A stretch of DNA of 64,000 nt, from contig NZ_LZMD01000111.1 of the NCBI RefSeq assembly GCF_001668575.1, positions 62,001-126,000 of the forward strand, written 5' to 3'. A program made the position numbers and the translations under genes. The notes beneath the pieces were generated by a model. That model was given only the letters and a program-made list of their open reading frames with translations. It had not been told where the DNA came from and made no database searches. Below are positions 23,688-32,159 of the stretch, one piece after another; the first letter of the stretch is position 1; each line of letters starts with the position of its first letter. The stretch comes from Mycobacterium sp. 1164985.4. Its GTDB lineage: Bacteria > Actinomycetota > Actinomycetes > Mycobacteriales > Mycobacteriaceae.

Positions 23688-24887
23688 GTGGCCGCGGTCG
23701 ACCAGTCATCTGTCGCGGTGTCGAGCGCTGCTGAGCGGTCCGACGCCCGCGCACGTCGGCTCGCCCTCGTGCGGTGGGTAGCCATTCTGACCTGGGCCAC
23801 CGTCATCGTCTACCGGACCATTACCTCGGGATTCGCCTTCAACCGCGAACTCGTCCTGCTCTACATCGCGACCGGGCTGCTGGCCGCGAGCATCGGGCAG
23901 GGACGCCGCATGCTCTACGTCGTCTGGGACTGGCTGCCGTTCGCGCTGATACTCATCGCCTACGACCTGAGCAGGGGCGCGGCGGACATGGTCGGTAGAC
24001 CGACGCTATGGGAGTGGCCGGCCGACGTGGACCGTTGGCTGTTCAGCGGCACCGTGCCCACGGTGTGGCTGCAGGAGCAGCTCAAACAGGCTCATCCCCC
24101 ATGGTGGGAGGTCGTGGGCAGCTGCGTGTACATGTCCTTCTTCATCCTTCCTTACGTGGTCGCCGGGGTGCTGTGGCTGCGCAATCGGGACGAGTGGAAG
24201 GCTTTCGTGCGGCTGTTCGTCGGGTTGAACTTCGCAGGCCTGCTCATCTACGCCCTGGTGCCCGCCGCCCCGCCGTGGGCGGCGGCCCGCTGCACTCCGG
24301 CCGAGATCGAGGGCGGACCAGCCGACGCCCGCTGCATGTTCCGCTCCGCGCGCGGAGTACCCGACGGTGGTGTGCTCGGGGCGATGCAGTCCAGTCAGGA
24401 CGGCGCGAACCCATGGATCGAGCGAATCGTCGGACGGGGCTGGGGCAACCTGAACCTGCACTCGGCGACCGCGTTGCTCGACGCGGGCCAAGCCAGCGTC
24501 AACTTGGTGGCGGCGATCCCGTCTCTGCATGCGGCGATGACCGCGGCCATCGCTGCCTTCCTGTGGCACCGCGTCCACGGAGCCTGGCGTCCACTGCTCG
24601 CCGCTTATGTACTCGTGATGGCCTTCACGCTGGTGTACACCGCCGAGCACTACGTCATCGACATCCTGTTGGGTTGGGCGCTCGCCGCCGCGGTGATCAC
24701 CGTCCTCAATCGTTTCGGGAAACGTCGCCGGGCCAGGACCTCGCAGTCGCCGGACCCGTCGGCAGTCGTCGGCCCCGAGGAACCCGACGCAGCGGAGGAG
24801 CCCGTCGTGCCCGAACCCGTCCAGGCCGACACCCTCGTCGAGTCCGAGCCGAGCCGTCGTGTGGTGGCCGAACTCGACAGCCGCTGA
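23688..24887 (+). CDS. PAP2-superfamily membrane phosphatase / inositol phosphoceramide synthase-like
   Basis: A 399-residue membrane protein with about six transmembrane segments. The PAP2/AUR1 signature appears late: IPSLHAAM (the SxxH motif) around 285-292, then TLVYTAEHYVIDILLG (catalytic His and Asp) about 40 residues on. Such proteins remove or transfer phospho-head groups on lipids at the outer face of the membrane. A large loop before the motif contains two cysteines (AARCTP, DARCMF). The last 60 residues are an acidic, Pro/Glu-rich cytoplasmic tail. Start chosen from the leaderless -10. Lipid substrate unknown. Confidence 0.82.
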   Translation: MAAVDQSSVAVSSAAERSDARARRLALVRWVAILTWATVIVYRTITSGFAFNRELVLLYIATGLLAASIGQGRRMLYVVWDWLPFALILIAYDLSRGAADMVGRPTLWEWPADVDRWLFSGTVPTVWLQEQLKQAHPPWWEVVGSCVYMSFFILPYVVAGVLWLRNRDEWKAFVRLFVGLNFAGLLIYALVPAAPPWAAARCTPAEIEGGPADARCMFRSARGVPDGGVLGAMQSSQDGANPWIERIVGRGWGNLNLHSATALLDAGQASVNLVAAIPSLHAAMTAAIAAFLWHRVHGAWRPLLAAYVLVMAFTLVYTAEHYVIDILLGWALAAAVITVLNRFGKRRRARTSQSPDPSAVVGPEEPDAAEEPVVPEPVQADTLVESEPSRRVVAELDSR

Positions 24888-24903
24888 CCGATGACCACAG
24901 CAG

Positions 24904-24943
24904 TATTACAGCTATTGTGCAGCTGTTGGTGAAAGTGTAATAG
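24904..24943 (+). promoter_or_regulatory. fadE8 promoter with nested inverted repeats
   Basis: -35 TTGTGC (24915-24920), 17-base spacer, -10 TAATAG (24938-24943), then seven bases to the ATG, suggesting a leaderless message. Two nested inverted repeats overlie it: TATTACA (24904-24910) with TGTAATA (24936-24942), and ACAGCT (24908-24913) with AGCTGT (24921-24926). They are candidate repressor sites. Confidence 0.5.
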
Positions 24944-24950
24944 TGGTGTC

Positions 24951-26579
24951 ATGCCAGATACGCATGTCGTCACCAACCAGGTCCCGCCGCTGGAGGACTA
25001 CAACCCGGCCACGTCGCCGGTGCTCACCGAGGCGCTGATCCGCGAGGGCGGCGAATGGGGCCTCGAGGAGGTCACCGAACTGGGCGCGCTGTCGGGCTCG
25101 CAGCAGGCACAGCGCTGGGGCGAGTTGGCCGACCGCAACCAACCGATCCTTCGCACACACGACCGCTACGGCCACCGCGTCGATGAGGTCGAGTACGACC
25201 CCGCCTACCACTCCCTGATGACGGTGGCCATCGGGCACGGGCTGCACGCCGCGCCGTGGGCCGACGATCGGCCGGGTGCCCACGTCGTGCGCGCCGCCAA
25301 GACTTCGGTGTGGACCCCCGAGCCCGGCCACATCTGTCCGATCTCGATGACCTACGCCGTCGTACCGGCATTGCGGCACAACCCCGAACTCGCGGCGGTG
25401 TACGAGCCGTTGCTCGTCAGCCGCGAGTACGAGCCCGAGCTCAAGGTGGCCACCACCAAGGCCGGCATCACCGCCGGCATGTCGATGACCGAGAAGCAGG
25501 GTGGGTCGGACGTGCGTGCGGGTACCACCGAGGCGACGCCGAACGGCGACGGCAGTTACTCACTTCGCGGACACAAGTGGTTCACCTCAGCGCCGATGTG
25601 CGACATCTTCCTGGTACTCGCGCAGGCGCCCGGCGGGCTGTCGTGCTTCATGCTGCCGCGAGTGCTGCCCGACGGCACCCGCAACCGGATGTTCCTGCAG
25701 CGCCTCAAGGACAAGCTCGGCAATCACGCCAACGCGTCATCCGAGGTCGAGTACGACGGTGCGATCGCGTGGCTGGTCGGCGAGGAGGGCCGTGGCGTGC
25801 CGACCATCATCGAGATGGTCAACCTGACGCGCCTGGACTGCACGCTCGGCAGCGCCACGAGCATGCGCAACGGTCTCGCGCGGGCGATCCATCACGCCCA
25901 GCACCGAAAGGCGTTCGGCGAGTATCTGATTGATCAGCCGCTGATGCGTAACGTGCTGGCCGATCTCGCGGTCGAGGCCGAGGCGGCAACGATCGTCGCG
26001 ATGCGAATGGCGGGGGCGACCGATGCCGCCGTGCGCGGCGACACGCGGGAGGCACTGCTGCGGCGCATCGGCCTGGCGGCCAGCAAGTACTGGGTGTGCA
26101 AGCGCGCGACCCCGCACGCCGCCGAGGCCATGGAATGTCTGGGCGGCAACGGCTATGTCGAGGAGTCGGGTATGCCGCGGCTGTACCGCGAAGCGCCGCT
26201 GATGGGAATCTGGGAGGGGTCCGGCAACGTCAGTGCGCTGGATACGTTGCGCGCCATGGCCACTCGTCCGGAATGCATCGACGTGCTGTTCGATGAACTC
26301 GGTCAGACGGCGGGTGCCGATCCGCGTCTCGACGCCCACGTCCAGGCGCTGCGCCCCGCGCTGGGCGATCTCGAGACCATCCAGTACCGCGCTCGGAAGG
26401 TCGCCGAGGACATCAGCCTCGCACTGCAGGGCTCTCTGTTGGTGCGCCACGGACACCCGGCGGTCGCGGAGGCGTTCCTCGCCACCCGGATGGGTGGGGC
26501 CTGGGGCGGCGCGTTCGGAACGCTTCCCACAGGGCTCGACCTCGCGCCGATCATCGAGCGCGCGTTGGTCAAGGGATGA
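24951..26579 (+). CDS. fadE8: Acyl-CoA dehydrogenase, AidB-like
   Basis: A 542-residue flavoprotein of the long AidB-like branch of acyl-CoA dehydrogenases (about 540 residues rather than 380-400). Motifs: MSMTEKQGGSDVRAGTT (FAD/substrate face), GHKWFTSAPMCD, LGGNGYVEESG, and MGIWEGSGNVSALD near the C-terminal domain, which is characteristic of AidB/FadE8. It starts the lipid gene group fadE8-echA4-paaX-like-echA5, pointing to fatty-acid or alkyl metabolism. The ATG at 24951 follows a promoter with no room for a leader. Confidence 0.93.
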   Translation: MPDTHVVTNQVPPLEDYNPATSPVLTEALIREGGEWGLEEVTELGALSGSQQAQRWGELADRNQPILRTHDRYGHRVDEVEYDPAYHSLMTVAIGHGLHAAPWADDRPGAHVVRAAKTSVWTPEPGHICPISMTYAVVPALRHNPELAAVYEPLLVSREYEPELKVATTKAGITAGMSMTEKQGGSDVRAGTTEATPNGDGSYSLRGHKWFTSAPMCDIFLVLAQAPGGLSCFMLPRVLPDGTRNRMFLQRLKDKLGNHANASSEVEYDGAIAWLVGEEGRGVPTIIEMVNLTRLDCTLGSATSMRNGLARAIHHAQHRKAFGEYLIDQPLMRNVLADLAVEAEAATIVAMRMAGATDAAVRGDTREALLRRIGLAASKYWVCKRATPHAAEAMECLGGNGYVEESGMPRLYREAPLMGIWEGSGNVSALDTLRAMATRPECIDVLFDELGQTAGADPRLDAHVQALRPALGDLETIQYRARKVAEDISLALQGSLLVRHGHPAVAEAFLATRMGGAWGGAFGTLPTGLDLAPIIERALVKG

Positions 26580-26580
26580 C

Positions 26581-26690
26581 TTTTTTTCCGGCGAGCTGGG
26601 CCCACGCGCCAGCAGGGGAAGGCGACACTGTCCATTTTGGGCGGCTTTTGGTCACGTTTGCGTCTGCTCGCGAGGGTGAGGTGACGCAAC
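26581..26690 (+). repeat. Dispersed two-module intergenic repeat, copy 2
   Basis: Starting right at the fadE8 stop, module B appears inverted relative to copy 1 (TTCCGGCGAG, GGGCCCACGCGCCAGCAG, GGGGA). Module A follows in the same orientation as copy 1 (CATTTTGGGCGGCTTTTG then TTTGCGTCTG). It fills most of the 112-base gap before echA4. Confidence 0.6.
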
Positions 26691-26691
26691 G

Positions 26692-27630
26692 ATGACGCAC
26701 GCGATCAGGCCGGTCGACTTCGACAATCTCAAGACGATGACCTACGAGGTCACGGACCGGGTCGCCCGCATCACGTTCAACCGTCCGGAGAAGGGCAACG
26801 CGATCGTCGCGGACACGCCGCTGGAACTGTCGGCGTTGGTGGAGCGGGCCGACCTCGACCCGAATGTGCACGTGATCCTCGTTTCCGGTCGGGGAGACGG
26901 CTTCTGCGGCGGTTTCGACCTCTCGGCGTACGCGGAGGGTTCGTCGTCGGCGGGCGGCGGCAGCCCCTACCGTGACACGGTGCTGTCCGGCAGGACGCAG
27001 GGGGAGAACAGCCGGCCCGACCAGCCGTGGGATCCGATGATCGACTACCAGATGATGAGCCGGTTCGTCCGCGGCTTCTCCAGCCTGATGCGTTGCGACA
27101 AGCCGACGGTGGTGAAGATTCACGGCTACTGCATCGCCGGCGGCACCGACATCGCTCTGCACGCCGACCAGGTGATCGCCGCCGCCGACGCCAAGATCGG
27201 CTACCCGCCCACCCGCGTCTGGGGTGTGCCCGCGGCCGGGATGTGGGCACATCGGCTCGGGGATCAGCGAGCCAAACGCCTTCTGTTGACCGGCGATTCG
27301 ATCACCGGAGCGCAGGCCGCCGAATGGGGGCTCGCGGTGGAGGCGCCGGCGCCCGAAGACCTCGACGAGCGCACCGAACGGCTGGTCGAGCGGATCGCGC
27401 GGGTTCCGATCAACCAGCTCATCATGGTCAAGCTGGCAATGAATTCGGCGCTGTACAACCAGGGCACCGCGAACAGCGCGATGATCTCCACTGTGTTCGA
27501 CGGGATCGCTCGGCACACACCGGAAGGGCACGCGTTCGTCGCGCTGTCGCGCGAGCAGGGGTTCCGCGAAGCCGTTCGCCAGCGCGACGAACCGTTCGGC
27601 GACTACGGCCGCAAGGCTTCTGGGGTCTGA
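26692..27630 (+). CDS. echA4: Enoyl-CoA hydratase/isomerase family protein
   Basis: A 312-residue crotonase-fold protein (Rv0673-like). It has VARITFNRPEKGNAI, the first oxyanion strand GRGDGFCGGFDLSAYAEG, KIHGYCIAGGTDIALHAD (second oxyanion-hole region) and YPPTRVWGVPAAGMW. A roughly 35-residue insertion (Ser/Gly-rich SSSAGGGSPYRD) after the first motif makes it longer than the usual 260. Its stop overlaps the PaaX-like start (TGATG), so expression is coupled. Exact CoA-ester substrate unknown. Confidence 0.9.
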   Translation: MTHAIRPVDFDNLKTMTYEVTDRVARITFNRPEKGNAIVADTPLELSALVERADLDPNVHVILVSGRGDGFCGGFDLSAYAEGSSSAGGGSPYRDTVLSGRTQGENSRPDQPWDPMIDYQMMSRFVRGFSSLMRCDKPTVVKIHGYCIAGGTDIALHADQVIAAADAKIGYPPTRVWGVPAAGMWAHRLGDQRAKRLLLTGDSITGAQAAEWGLAVEAPAPEDLDERTERLVERIARVPINQLIMVKLAMNSALYNQGTANSAMISTVFDGIARHTPEGHAFVALSREQGFREAVRQRDEPFGDYGRKASGV

Positions 27631-28388
27631 TGCCGAAGTCGGTGTCGCGGATGCCCGCTCGCTCCGTCGTGCTGAGCGTGCTGCTCGGCGCACATCCGGC
27701 CTGGGCCACCGCAAGCGAGCTCATCAGGCTCACAGCCGATTTCGGCATCAGGGAGTCGACGGTGCGTGTCGCGCTGACGCGGATGGTCAGTGCAGGCGAT
27801 TTGGTGCGGTCCGCGGACGGCTACCGATTGTCGGACCGTCTGATGGCGCGTCAACGCCGTCAGGACGACGCGATCAATCCGCGGCTGCACCCATGGGAGG
27901 GTGACTGGACCACCGTCGTGATCACCAGCGTCGGCACCGACGCCCGGGCCAGGGCAGGCTTGCGAAGCACGTTGCACGACGGCCGGTTCGCCGAACTGCG
28001 CGAGGGAGTGTGGCTGCGGCCCGACAACCTGGACACGGCGCTGCCGCCGGAGGTCGGGCAACGCGTGCGCGTGCTCGTGGCCCGCGACACCGAGCCCGCA
28101 GAGCTGGCGGCGCGGTTGTGGGATCTATCCGCGTGGGCGCACACGGGTTGGGGGTTGCTCGACGAAATCGCCTCGGCGCCCGACATACCCGCGCGGTTCG
28201 CCGTCGCGGCCGCGATCGTCCGCCACCTGCTCACCGACCCGGTGCTGCCGGAAGAACTGCTGCCCGACGACTGGCCCGGCGCCGCGTTGCGTCAGGCCTA
28301 CAACGACTTCGCCGCGGAGCTGTCCGCGCGGCGCGACAGTACTGGATCGTCGCTCACGCGACGCGACCAACTGATGGAGGCGACATGA
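27630..28388 (+). CDS. PaaX-like transcriptional regulator
   Basis: A 252-residue protein (Rv0674-like). The N-terminal winged-helix (SVVLSVLLGAHPAWATASELIRLTADFGIRESTVRVALTRM, in pieces) and the following wing (DLVRSADGYRLSDRL) match PaaX/Cas2-like regulators. The middle has WEGDWTTVVI, and the C-terminal PaaX_C part is present. PaaX proteins repress aromatic or fatty acyl degradation genes and respond to acyl-CoA. It overlaps both neighbours: one base with echA4 and four with echA5 (ATGA), so the regulator is made together with two enoyl-CoA hydratases. No autoregulatory operator is evident inside the operon. Confidence 0.85.
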   Translation: MPKSVSRMPARSVVLSVLLGAHPAWATASELIRLTADFGIRESTVRVALTRMVSAGDLVRSADGYRLSDRLMARQRRQDDAINPRLHPWEGDWTTVVITSVGTDARARAGLRSTLHDGRFAELREGVWLRPDNLDTALPPEVGQRVRVLVARDTEPAELAARLWDLSAWAHTGWGLLDEIASAPDIPARFAVAAAIVRHLLTDPVLPEELLPDDWPGAALRQAYNDFAAELSARRDSTGSSLTRRDQLMEAT

Positions 28389-29149
28389 CCGGTGGAGTGC
28401 GGGTCGAGAAGAACGGTGCCGTCACGACGGTGATCATGAATCGCCCGGAAGCACGCAACGCCGTCAACGGTCCGGCGGCCGCGGAGTTGTACGCGGCGTT
28501 CGACGAGTTCGACAAGGACGAGTCGGCCGCCGTCGCGGTGTTGTGGGGTGACAACGGAACATTCTGCGCAGGAGCCGATCTCAAGGCGTTCGGAACGCCG
28601 GACGCCAATCCGGTTCATCGCACCGGTCCGGGGCCCATGGGTCCGAGTCGAATGGTGTTGTCCAAACCGGTGATCGCCGCCGTGAGCGGATATGCCGTGG
28701 CCGGCGGCCTGGAGCTCGCGTTGTGGTGCGATCTGCGCGTCGTTGAGGAGGACGCGATCATGGGTGTGTTCTGCCGACGCTGGGGCGTACCGCTGATCGA
28801 CGGCGGAACCGTGCGGCTGCCACGACTCGTCGGCCACAGCCGGGCAATGGATCTCATCCTGACCGGCCGCGCCGTCGACGCGCCCGAGGCACTGGCAATG
28901 GGCCTGGCCAATCGCGTGGTGCCCAAAGGTGAAGCGCGCCAACGGGCCGAGGAACTGGCGGCCGAACTGGCGGGGTTGCCGCAGCAGTGCATGCGCGCCG
29001 ACCGAATCTCGGCGCTCAACCAGTGGGGCCGATCGGAGGCCGAGGCGATGGACTTCGAGTTCGGCAGCATGTCCCGCGTCGCCGCCGAATCCCTGGAAGG
29101 GGCCGCCCGTTTCGCGGCCGGCGCGGGCAGACACGGCGCGAGCGCCTAG
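28385..29149 (+). CDS. echA5: Enoyl-CoA hydratase
   Basis: A 254-residue crotonase of standard size (Rv0675-like). Motifs: VTTVIMNRPEARNAV, GTFCAGADLKAF (first oxyanion motif), AAVSGYAVAGGLELALWCDLR, and GVPLIDGGTVRLPRLVGHSRAMD, where catalytic glutamates in this family normally lie; here the ECH acid positions look replaced in part (LIDGGT). Its start overlaps the PaaX-like stop (ATGA). It ends convergently, 15 bases from the DUF3060 lipoprotein stop. Confidence 0.9.
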   Translation: MTGGVRVEKNGAVTTVIMNRPEARNAVNGPAAAELYAAFDEFDKDESAAVAVLWGDNGTFCAGADLKAFGTPDANPVHRTGPGPMGPSRMVLSKPVIAAVSGYAVAGGLELALWCDLRVVEEDAIMGVFCRRWGVPLIDGGTVRLPRLVGHSRAMDLILTGRAVDAPEALAMGLANRVVPKGEARQRAEELAAELAGLPQQCMRADRISALNQWGRSEAEAMDFEFGSMSRVAAESLEGAARFAAGAGRHGASA

Positions 29150-29162
29150 TGGGTGAGCGCTC
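29140..29162 (+). terminator. Short hairpin between convergent echA5 and DUF3060 genes
   Basis: GAGCGC (29140-29145) pairs with GCGCTC (29157-29162) across the echA5 stop codon. There is no U-tract, so its role as a bidirectional terminator is uncertain. Confidence 0.25.
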
Positions 29163-29164
29163 CG

Positions 29165-29578
29165 TCAGCCCTTGGAGATCTTGTTGTTGTTGCCGGTGTC
29201 GTTGACCTTCGGGTCGCCGTCCTTATAGGTCACCGTGTTGTTGAGGCCGACGACGCTGATCTCCTTGTCGATCTTCTCGAAGGTGACCTTGTTGTCGGCG
29301 CCGCCGATGTTCACGTTCGCGCAGATGCCCTTGACGGTCAGCGTGTTGTTCGACCCGCCGATGTTCAGCGATTTGCCGTCGGCGCAGTCGATGTCGGCCG
29401 TCGTGCCGAACGAGCCGTAGTTGATTGTGTTGCCGACTTCGACCTGAGCGCCCGACGAGCCCGCCGTCGCGGTCGGGGTGTTGGTGTCGGAACTCTCCGA
29501 TCCGCAGCCGGCGAGCAGAAGCGCGGCGACGGCAGCACCGACGAGGGGATAGGCGACGGATGTGGCACGCATGCTCAT
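29165..29578 (-). CDS. DUF3060 lipoprotein (Rv0679c-like)
   Basis: A 137-residue exported lipoprotein: signal peptide with lipobox LLLAGC (Cys25), then a Ser/Thr-rich linker. A DUF3060 domain of short beta repeats follows, of the form '(I/V)xGxxNxV(T)' seen in SLNIGGSNNTLTVKG, VNIGGADNKVTFEK and SVVGLNNTVTYKDG. These Asn/Gly-rich repeats probably build a small right-handed beta-helix on the cell surface. Its ATG overlaps the stop of the next DUF3060 gene (ATGA), so it is the second gene of a two-gene operon. Molecular function unknown. Confidence 0.88.
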   Translation of the reverse strand: MSMRATSVAYPLVGAAVAALLLAGCGSESSDTNTPTATAGSSGAQVEVGNTINYGSFGTTADIDCADGKSLNIGGSNNTLTVKGICANVNIGGADNKVTFEKIDKEISVVGLNNTVTYKDGDPKVNDTGNNNKISKG

Positions 29579-30009
29579 GCGGGTACCCGGTTGATGCGGT
29601 TGGTCATCCCCAATTCGCGTCCACGGTCCAAGATGAGCGGGTTGCCGTTTTTGTACAACACCGTCTGATCCCAGCCGTACACCGTGATGTCGTTGATCAC
29701 GTTGTCGGCGACGACGACGTTGCCATTGCCCTGCATCGTCACCGCCCAACAGTTCCCCAATGTGGTGATTCGATTGTTCGCGCCGTTGACGAGCAGCGTG
29801 GAGTCGGCGCAGTCGATCGTCTCGACGACGCCGATGCCGGTGATAGTGGTGTCGGTTCCCCGGTGCGCGCCGACGACGCTGTTGTCGGCACACTGACGCA
29901 ACAACGGGTTGCAGACCACAGGCTCCGCCTGCGCGACGGGAGCGGCGAGGATCAGCGGAAACGCCGTGGCCGATGCCGCAAGTGAACGGGCTGCAACAGT
30001 CCACATCAT
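29575..30009 (-). CDS. Secreted DUF3060 protein (Rv0680c-like)
   Basis: A 144-residue protein with a cleavable signal peptide (ending ...APVAQA), so probably secreted rather than lipidated. The mature part starts EPVVCNPLLRQCADN and has the same Asn/Gly beta repeats as its partner (LLVNGANNRITTLG, VTMQGNGNVVVADN, VYGWDQTVLYKNGNP). Conserved cysteines could form disulphides. Two adjacent ATGs (30007-30009 and 30004-30006) are possible starts. It is the first gene of the coupled DUF3060 pair and diverges from the DUF3558 genes. Function unknown. Confidence 0.85.
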   Translation of the reverse strand: MMWTVAARSLAASATAFPLILAAPVAQAEPVVCNPLLRQCADNSVVGAHRGTDTTITGIGVVETIDCADSTLLVNGANNRITTLGNCWAVTMQGNGNVVVADNVINDITVYGWDQTVLYKNGNPLILDRGRELGMTNRINRVPA

Positions 30010-30082
30010 GGACAAGAGCGTACGTTGCCGCGTTCCGCTGGTGGGATGGTTCACCCGAGTCGCTATTAACGGTTGCGCTGGG

Positions 30083-30088
30083 TAGCGT
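30083..30088 (+). promoter_or_regulatory. Putative -10 element of the DUF3558 lipoprotein gene
   Basis: TAGCGT (TANNNT) ends eight bases before the ATG at 30097, compatible with a leaderless or near-leaderless message. Confidence 0.35.
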
Positions 30089-30096
30089 GAGCGGCG

Positions 30097-30630
30097 ATGC
30101 ATTCGCGGTTCGGTCCGATTGCTGTCGCGGCGGTCGTAGCGGTGGTGGCGGTGGCGGGGTGTGCTGAGACCGTCAACGGAACCGCGCAACGCGCCACTCC
30201 CGGCGTCCCCGATCCCGACCGCGACTACGGCTACGTCGACGACCGCTGCGGGTTGCTCGACGACCAGACCATCCAGGAGATCCTGGCCGCCGAGAACGTC
30301 GTGCGGCCCTACAGCGGTGCGGTCTGTCAGTACGTCCTCTTCCGCGGCGACGTGACGATCGACGCGACGTACTCCTGGTTCGAGAACGGAAGCCTCGATC
30401 GGGAGCGCGCGCTCGCCGACGAGCGTGGCGCGCAGATCACCGAGGCCGACATCGAGCGCCACCCGGCCTTCACGGCTCGGCGCGACATCACCGGCGCGGC
30501 GTGCTCGGTCACCGCCGCGGCGGGCAGCGGGGTCCTCAGCTGGTGGGTGCAGTTCCGCGATCAACGCGCGGGCGATCCGTGCCAGGAGGCGCAAAAGCTG
30601 TTGTCAGCCACGCTGAAATCGGAGATGTGA
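30097..30630 (+). CDS. DUF3558 lipoprotein
   Basis: A 177-residue exported lipoprotein with lipobox VAVAGC (Cys22). The mature part has the DUF3558 pattern: CGLLDDQTIQEIL, then a cysteine in AVCQYVLF, and a later pair AACSVTAAAG and DPCQEAQKLL that would form disulphides. DUF3558 proteins are mycobacterial/actinobacterial envelope lipoproteins of unknown role. It is followed two bases later by a second gene of the same family, so the two probably arose by duplication and are coexpressed. Confidence 0.85.
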   Translation: MHSRFGPIAVAAVVAVVAVAGCAETVNGTAQRATPGVPDPDRDYGYVDDRCGLLDDQTIQEILAAENVVRPYSGAVCQYVLFRGDVTIDATYSWFENGSLDRERALADERGAQITEADIERHPAFTARRDITGAACSVTAAAGSGVLSWWVQFRDQRAGDPCQEAQKLLSATLKSEM

Positions 30631-30632
30631 CC

Positions 30633-31160
30633 GTGCCCGCCCGGTGGAGTCGCCGACTGGCCGCGTTGGCCGCGTGCGCCGCCCTGCTCACGGCGTGCGG
30701 ATCGCCCGACGAATCACCGACGTCCTCACCGACCGCCAAACCCGGCGGCGGATTTCGCAGCGGCGACTGCAACGGCATCACCGACGCCGACATCGCCGCG
30801 GCGGTCGGCTCGGAGGAGTTCACCAAGGCGGTCGTCAGCGACGCGGGTTGCTTCTGGCAGGAGAACACCGTGTTCGGCACCGTGGGCGCCGGGATGGGCA
30901 TCTCGACGTGGTGGTACCGCGGCAGCGACATGGACACCGAGCGGACGCTCGAACAACAGGCCGGTCGCACGCTGACCGAACTGTCCGTCGACGGCAACAA
31001 GGGCTTCAAGGCGTTCGACGCGAACGCCTGCAGTTTCTATGTGGCCAAGGGCGGCGACGTCATCACATGGTCCATCCAGACGATGAATCCCGCGACGCTG
31101 GCGGATCTGTGCTCGATCACCGAACAACTCGCCGAGCTCAGCCAGGAGCGCGTCAACTGA
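30633..31160 (+). CDS. DUF3558 lipoprotein, second copy
   Basis: A 175-residue lipoprotein with lipobox LLTAC (Cys22) and a Ser/Thr/Pro linker (SPDESPTSSPTAKPGG). The DUF3558 domain follows: CNGITDADIAAAVG, a cysteine in AGCFWQENTVFG, NACSFYVAKGG and LCSITEQLAEL. The GTG at 30633 is chosen because GGAG lies 8 bases upstream; an in-frame GTG at 30627 overlaps the preceding stop and is too close to that site. It is divergent in sequence from the upstream copy but has the same cysteine layout. Confidence 0.83.
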   Translation: MPARWSRRLAALAACAALLTACGSPDESPTSSPTAKPGGGFRSGDCNGITDADIAAAVGSEEFTKAVVSDAGCFWQENTVFGTVGAGMGISTWWYRGSDMDTERTLEQQAGRTLTELSVDGNKGFKAFDANACSFYVAKGGDVITWSIQTMNPATLADLCSITEQLAELSQERVN

Positions 31161-31237
31161 CTCGAAGGGAACTAGAGGTGTTAGTTTTCTCCGGGAATCA
31201 ACGACGAAATCGACGACGGCAAGGGGGCGAAGCGCGC

Positions 31238-31825
31238 ATGGCCCAGCCCTCGAGCACGCCGGCCAGGAGAGCGCCCCGGCTCAGTCGCGAATCGATCGTC
31301 AACGCCGCGCTGACCTTCCTGGACCGTGAAGGCTGGGACGCGCTGACGATCAACGCGCTCGCCACCCAGCTCGGCACCAAGGGGCCGTCGCTCTACAACC
31401 ACGTCAACAGCCTCGAGGACCTGCGCAGAACGGTGCGGATGCGCGTCGTCGGCGACATCATCGGCATGCTCACCAACGTCGCTGAGGGCCGCACCCGCGA
31501 CGATGCCGTGACCGCGATGGCCAGCGCCTACCGCAGCTATGCCCATCACCATCCGGGGCGCTATTCGGCGTTCACCCGGATGCCGCTGGGCGGTGACGAC
31601 CCCGAATTCACCGAGGCCACCCGCGCGGCCGCCGCGCCTGTCATCGCGGTCCTGGCGTCCTATGGACTCGAGGGTGAGAACGCGTTCTATGCGGCGCTGG
31701 AGTTCTGGTCGGCGATGCACGGATTCGTGCTGCTGGAGATGACCGGGGCGATGGAGGGTATCGACACCGACGTCGTGTACAGCGACATGGTGATGCGGCT
31801 GGCGTCCGGGATGGAGCGTCGGTAG
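31238..31825 (+). CDS. TetR-family regulator with TetR_C_33/WHG-type C-terminus (Rv0681-like)
   Basis: A 195-residue repressor. The N-terminal helix-turn-helix is typical (RESIVNAALTFLDREGWDALTINALATQLG then GPSLYNHVNSLEDL). The C-terminal ligand domain contains AYRSYAHHHPGRYSAF and EFWSAMHGFVLLEM, seen in WHG-type TetR proteins. The ATG has AAGGGGG upstream. It sits between envelope lipoproteins and the ribosomal str operon; its targets are not evident. Confidence 0.88.
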   Translation: MAQPSSTPARRAPRLSRESIVNAALTFLDREGWDALTINALATQLGTKGPSLYNHVNSLEDLRRTVRMRVVGDIIGMLTNVAEGRTRDDAVTAMASAYRSYAHHHPGRYSAFTRMPLGGDDPEFTEATRAAAAPVIAVLASYGLEGENAFYAALEFWSAMHGFVLLEMTGAMEGIDTDVVYSDMVMRLASGMERR

Positions 31826-31889
31826 CTGCGCATGTCGGCCCCTCCGGGAGAAGGTAACCTGACCTGCGGTTAGGGCGCAGCCGACGGGT

Positions 31890-32159
31890 TTGGAGCGCTG
31901 CTCCTGTGCTGGTATTGTGGACGATCGTGCCTGGCAGATAAGGCGCTTTGCGGGTGCGTTTACCGAAGGGACCCGCGGAGCGTGCCTGCACGCCGGGCCA
32001 ATTCGCATGTCGCCATGCTCTGAGAATTGAGGCAATGCCTTCGAGTTGCTTCGGGCGGGCGCGTGCGACACACCCGGTCGCGGGGTACGCAACCGGGGCA
32101 AAACAGCAGTACAGAGACTTGACCAGAACTTAAGAAGTAGCAACACAGAAAGCCGGTAG
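31890..32159 (+). promoter_or_regulatory. str operon promoter and 5' leader
   Basis: -35 TTGGAG (31890-31895), 17-base spacer, -10 TATTGT (31913-31918), placing the start near 31925 and leaving an untranslated leader of about 235 bases. The leader has complementary blocks (for example GACACACCCGG and CCGGGGC segments) but no obvious intrinsic terminator. Nothing else coding is visible between the TetR gene and rpsL. Confidence 0.6.

Noticed and set aside
31925..32159. tRNA or small RNA gene in the str leader
   Set aside because: No cloverleaf, T-loop motif or independent terminator was found.
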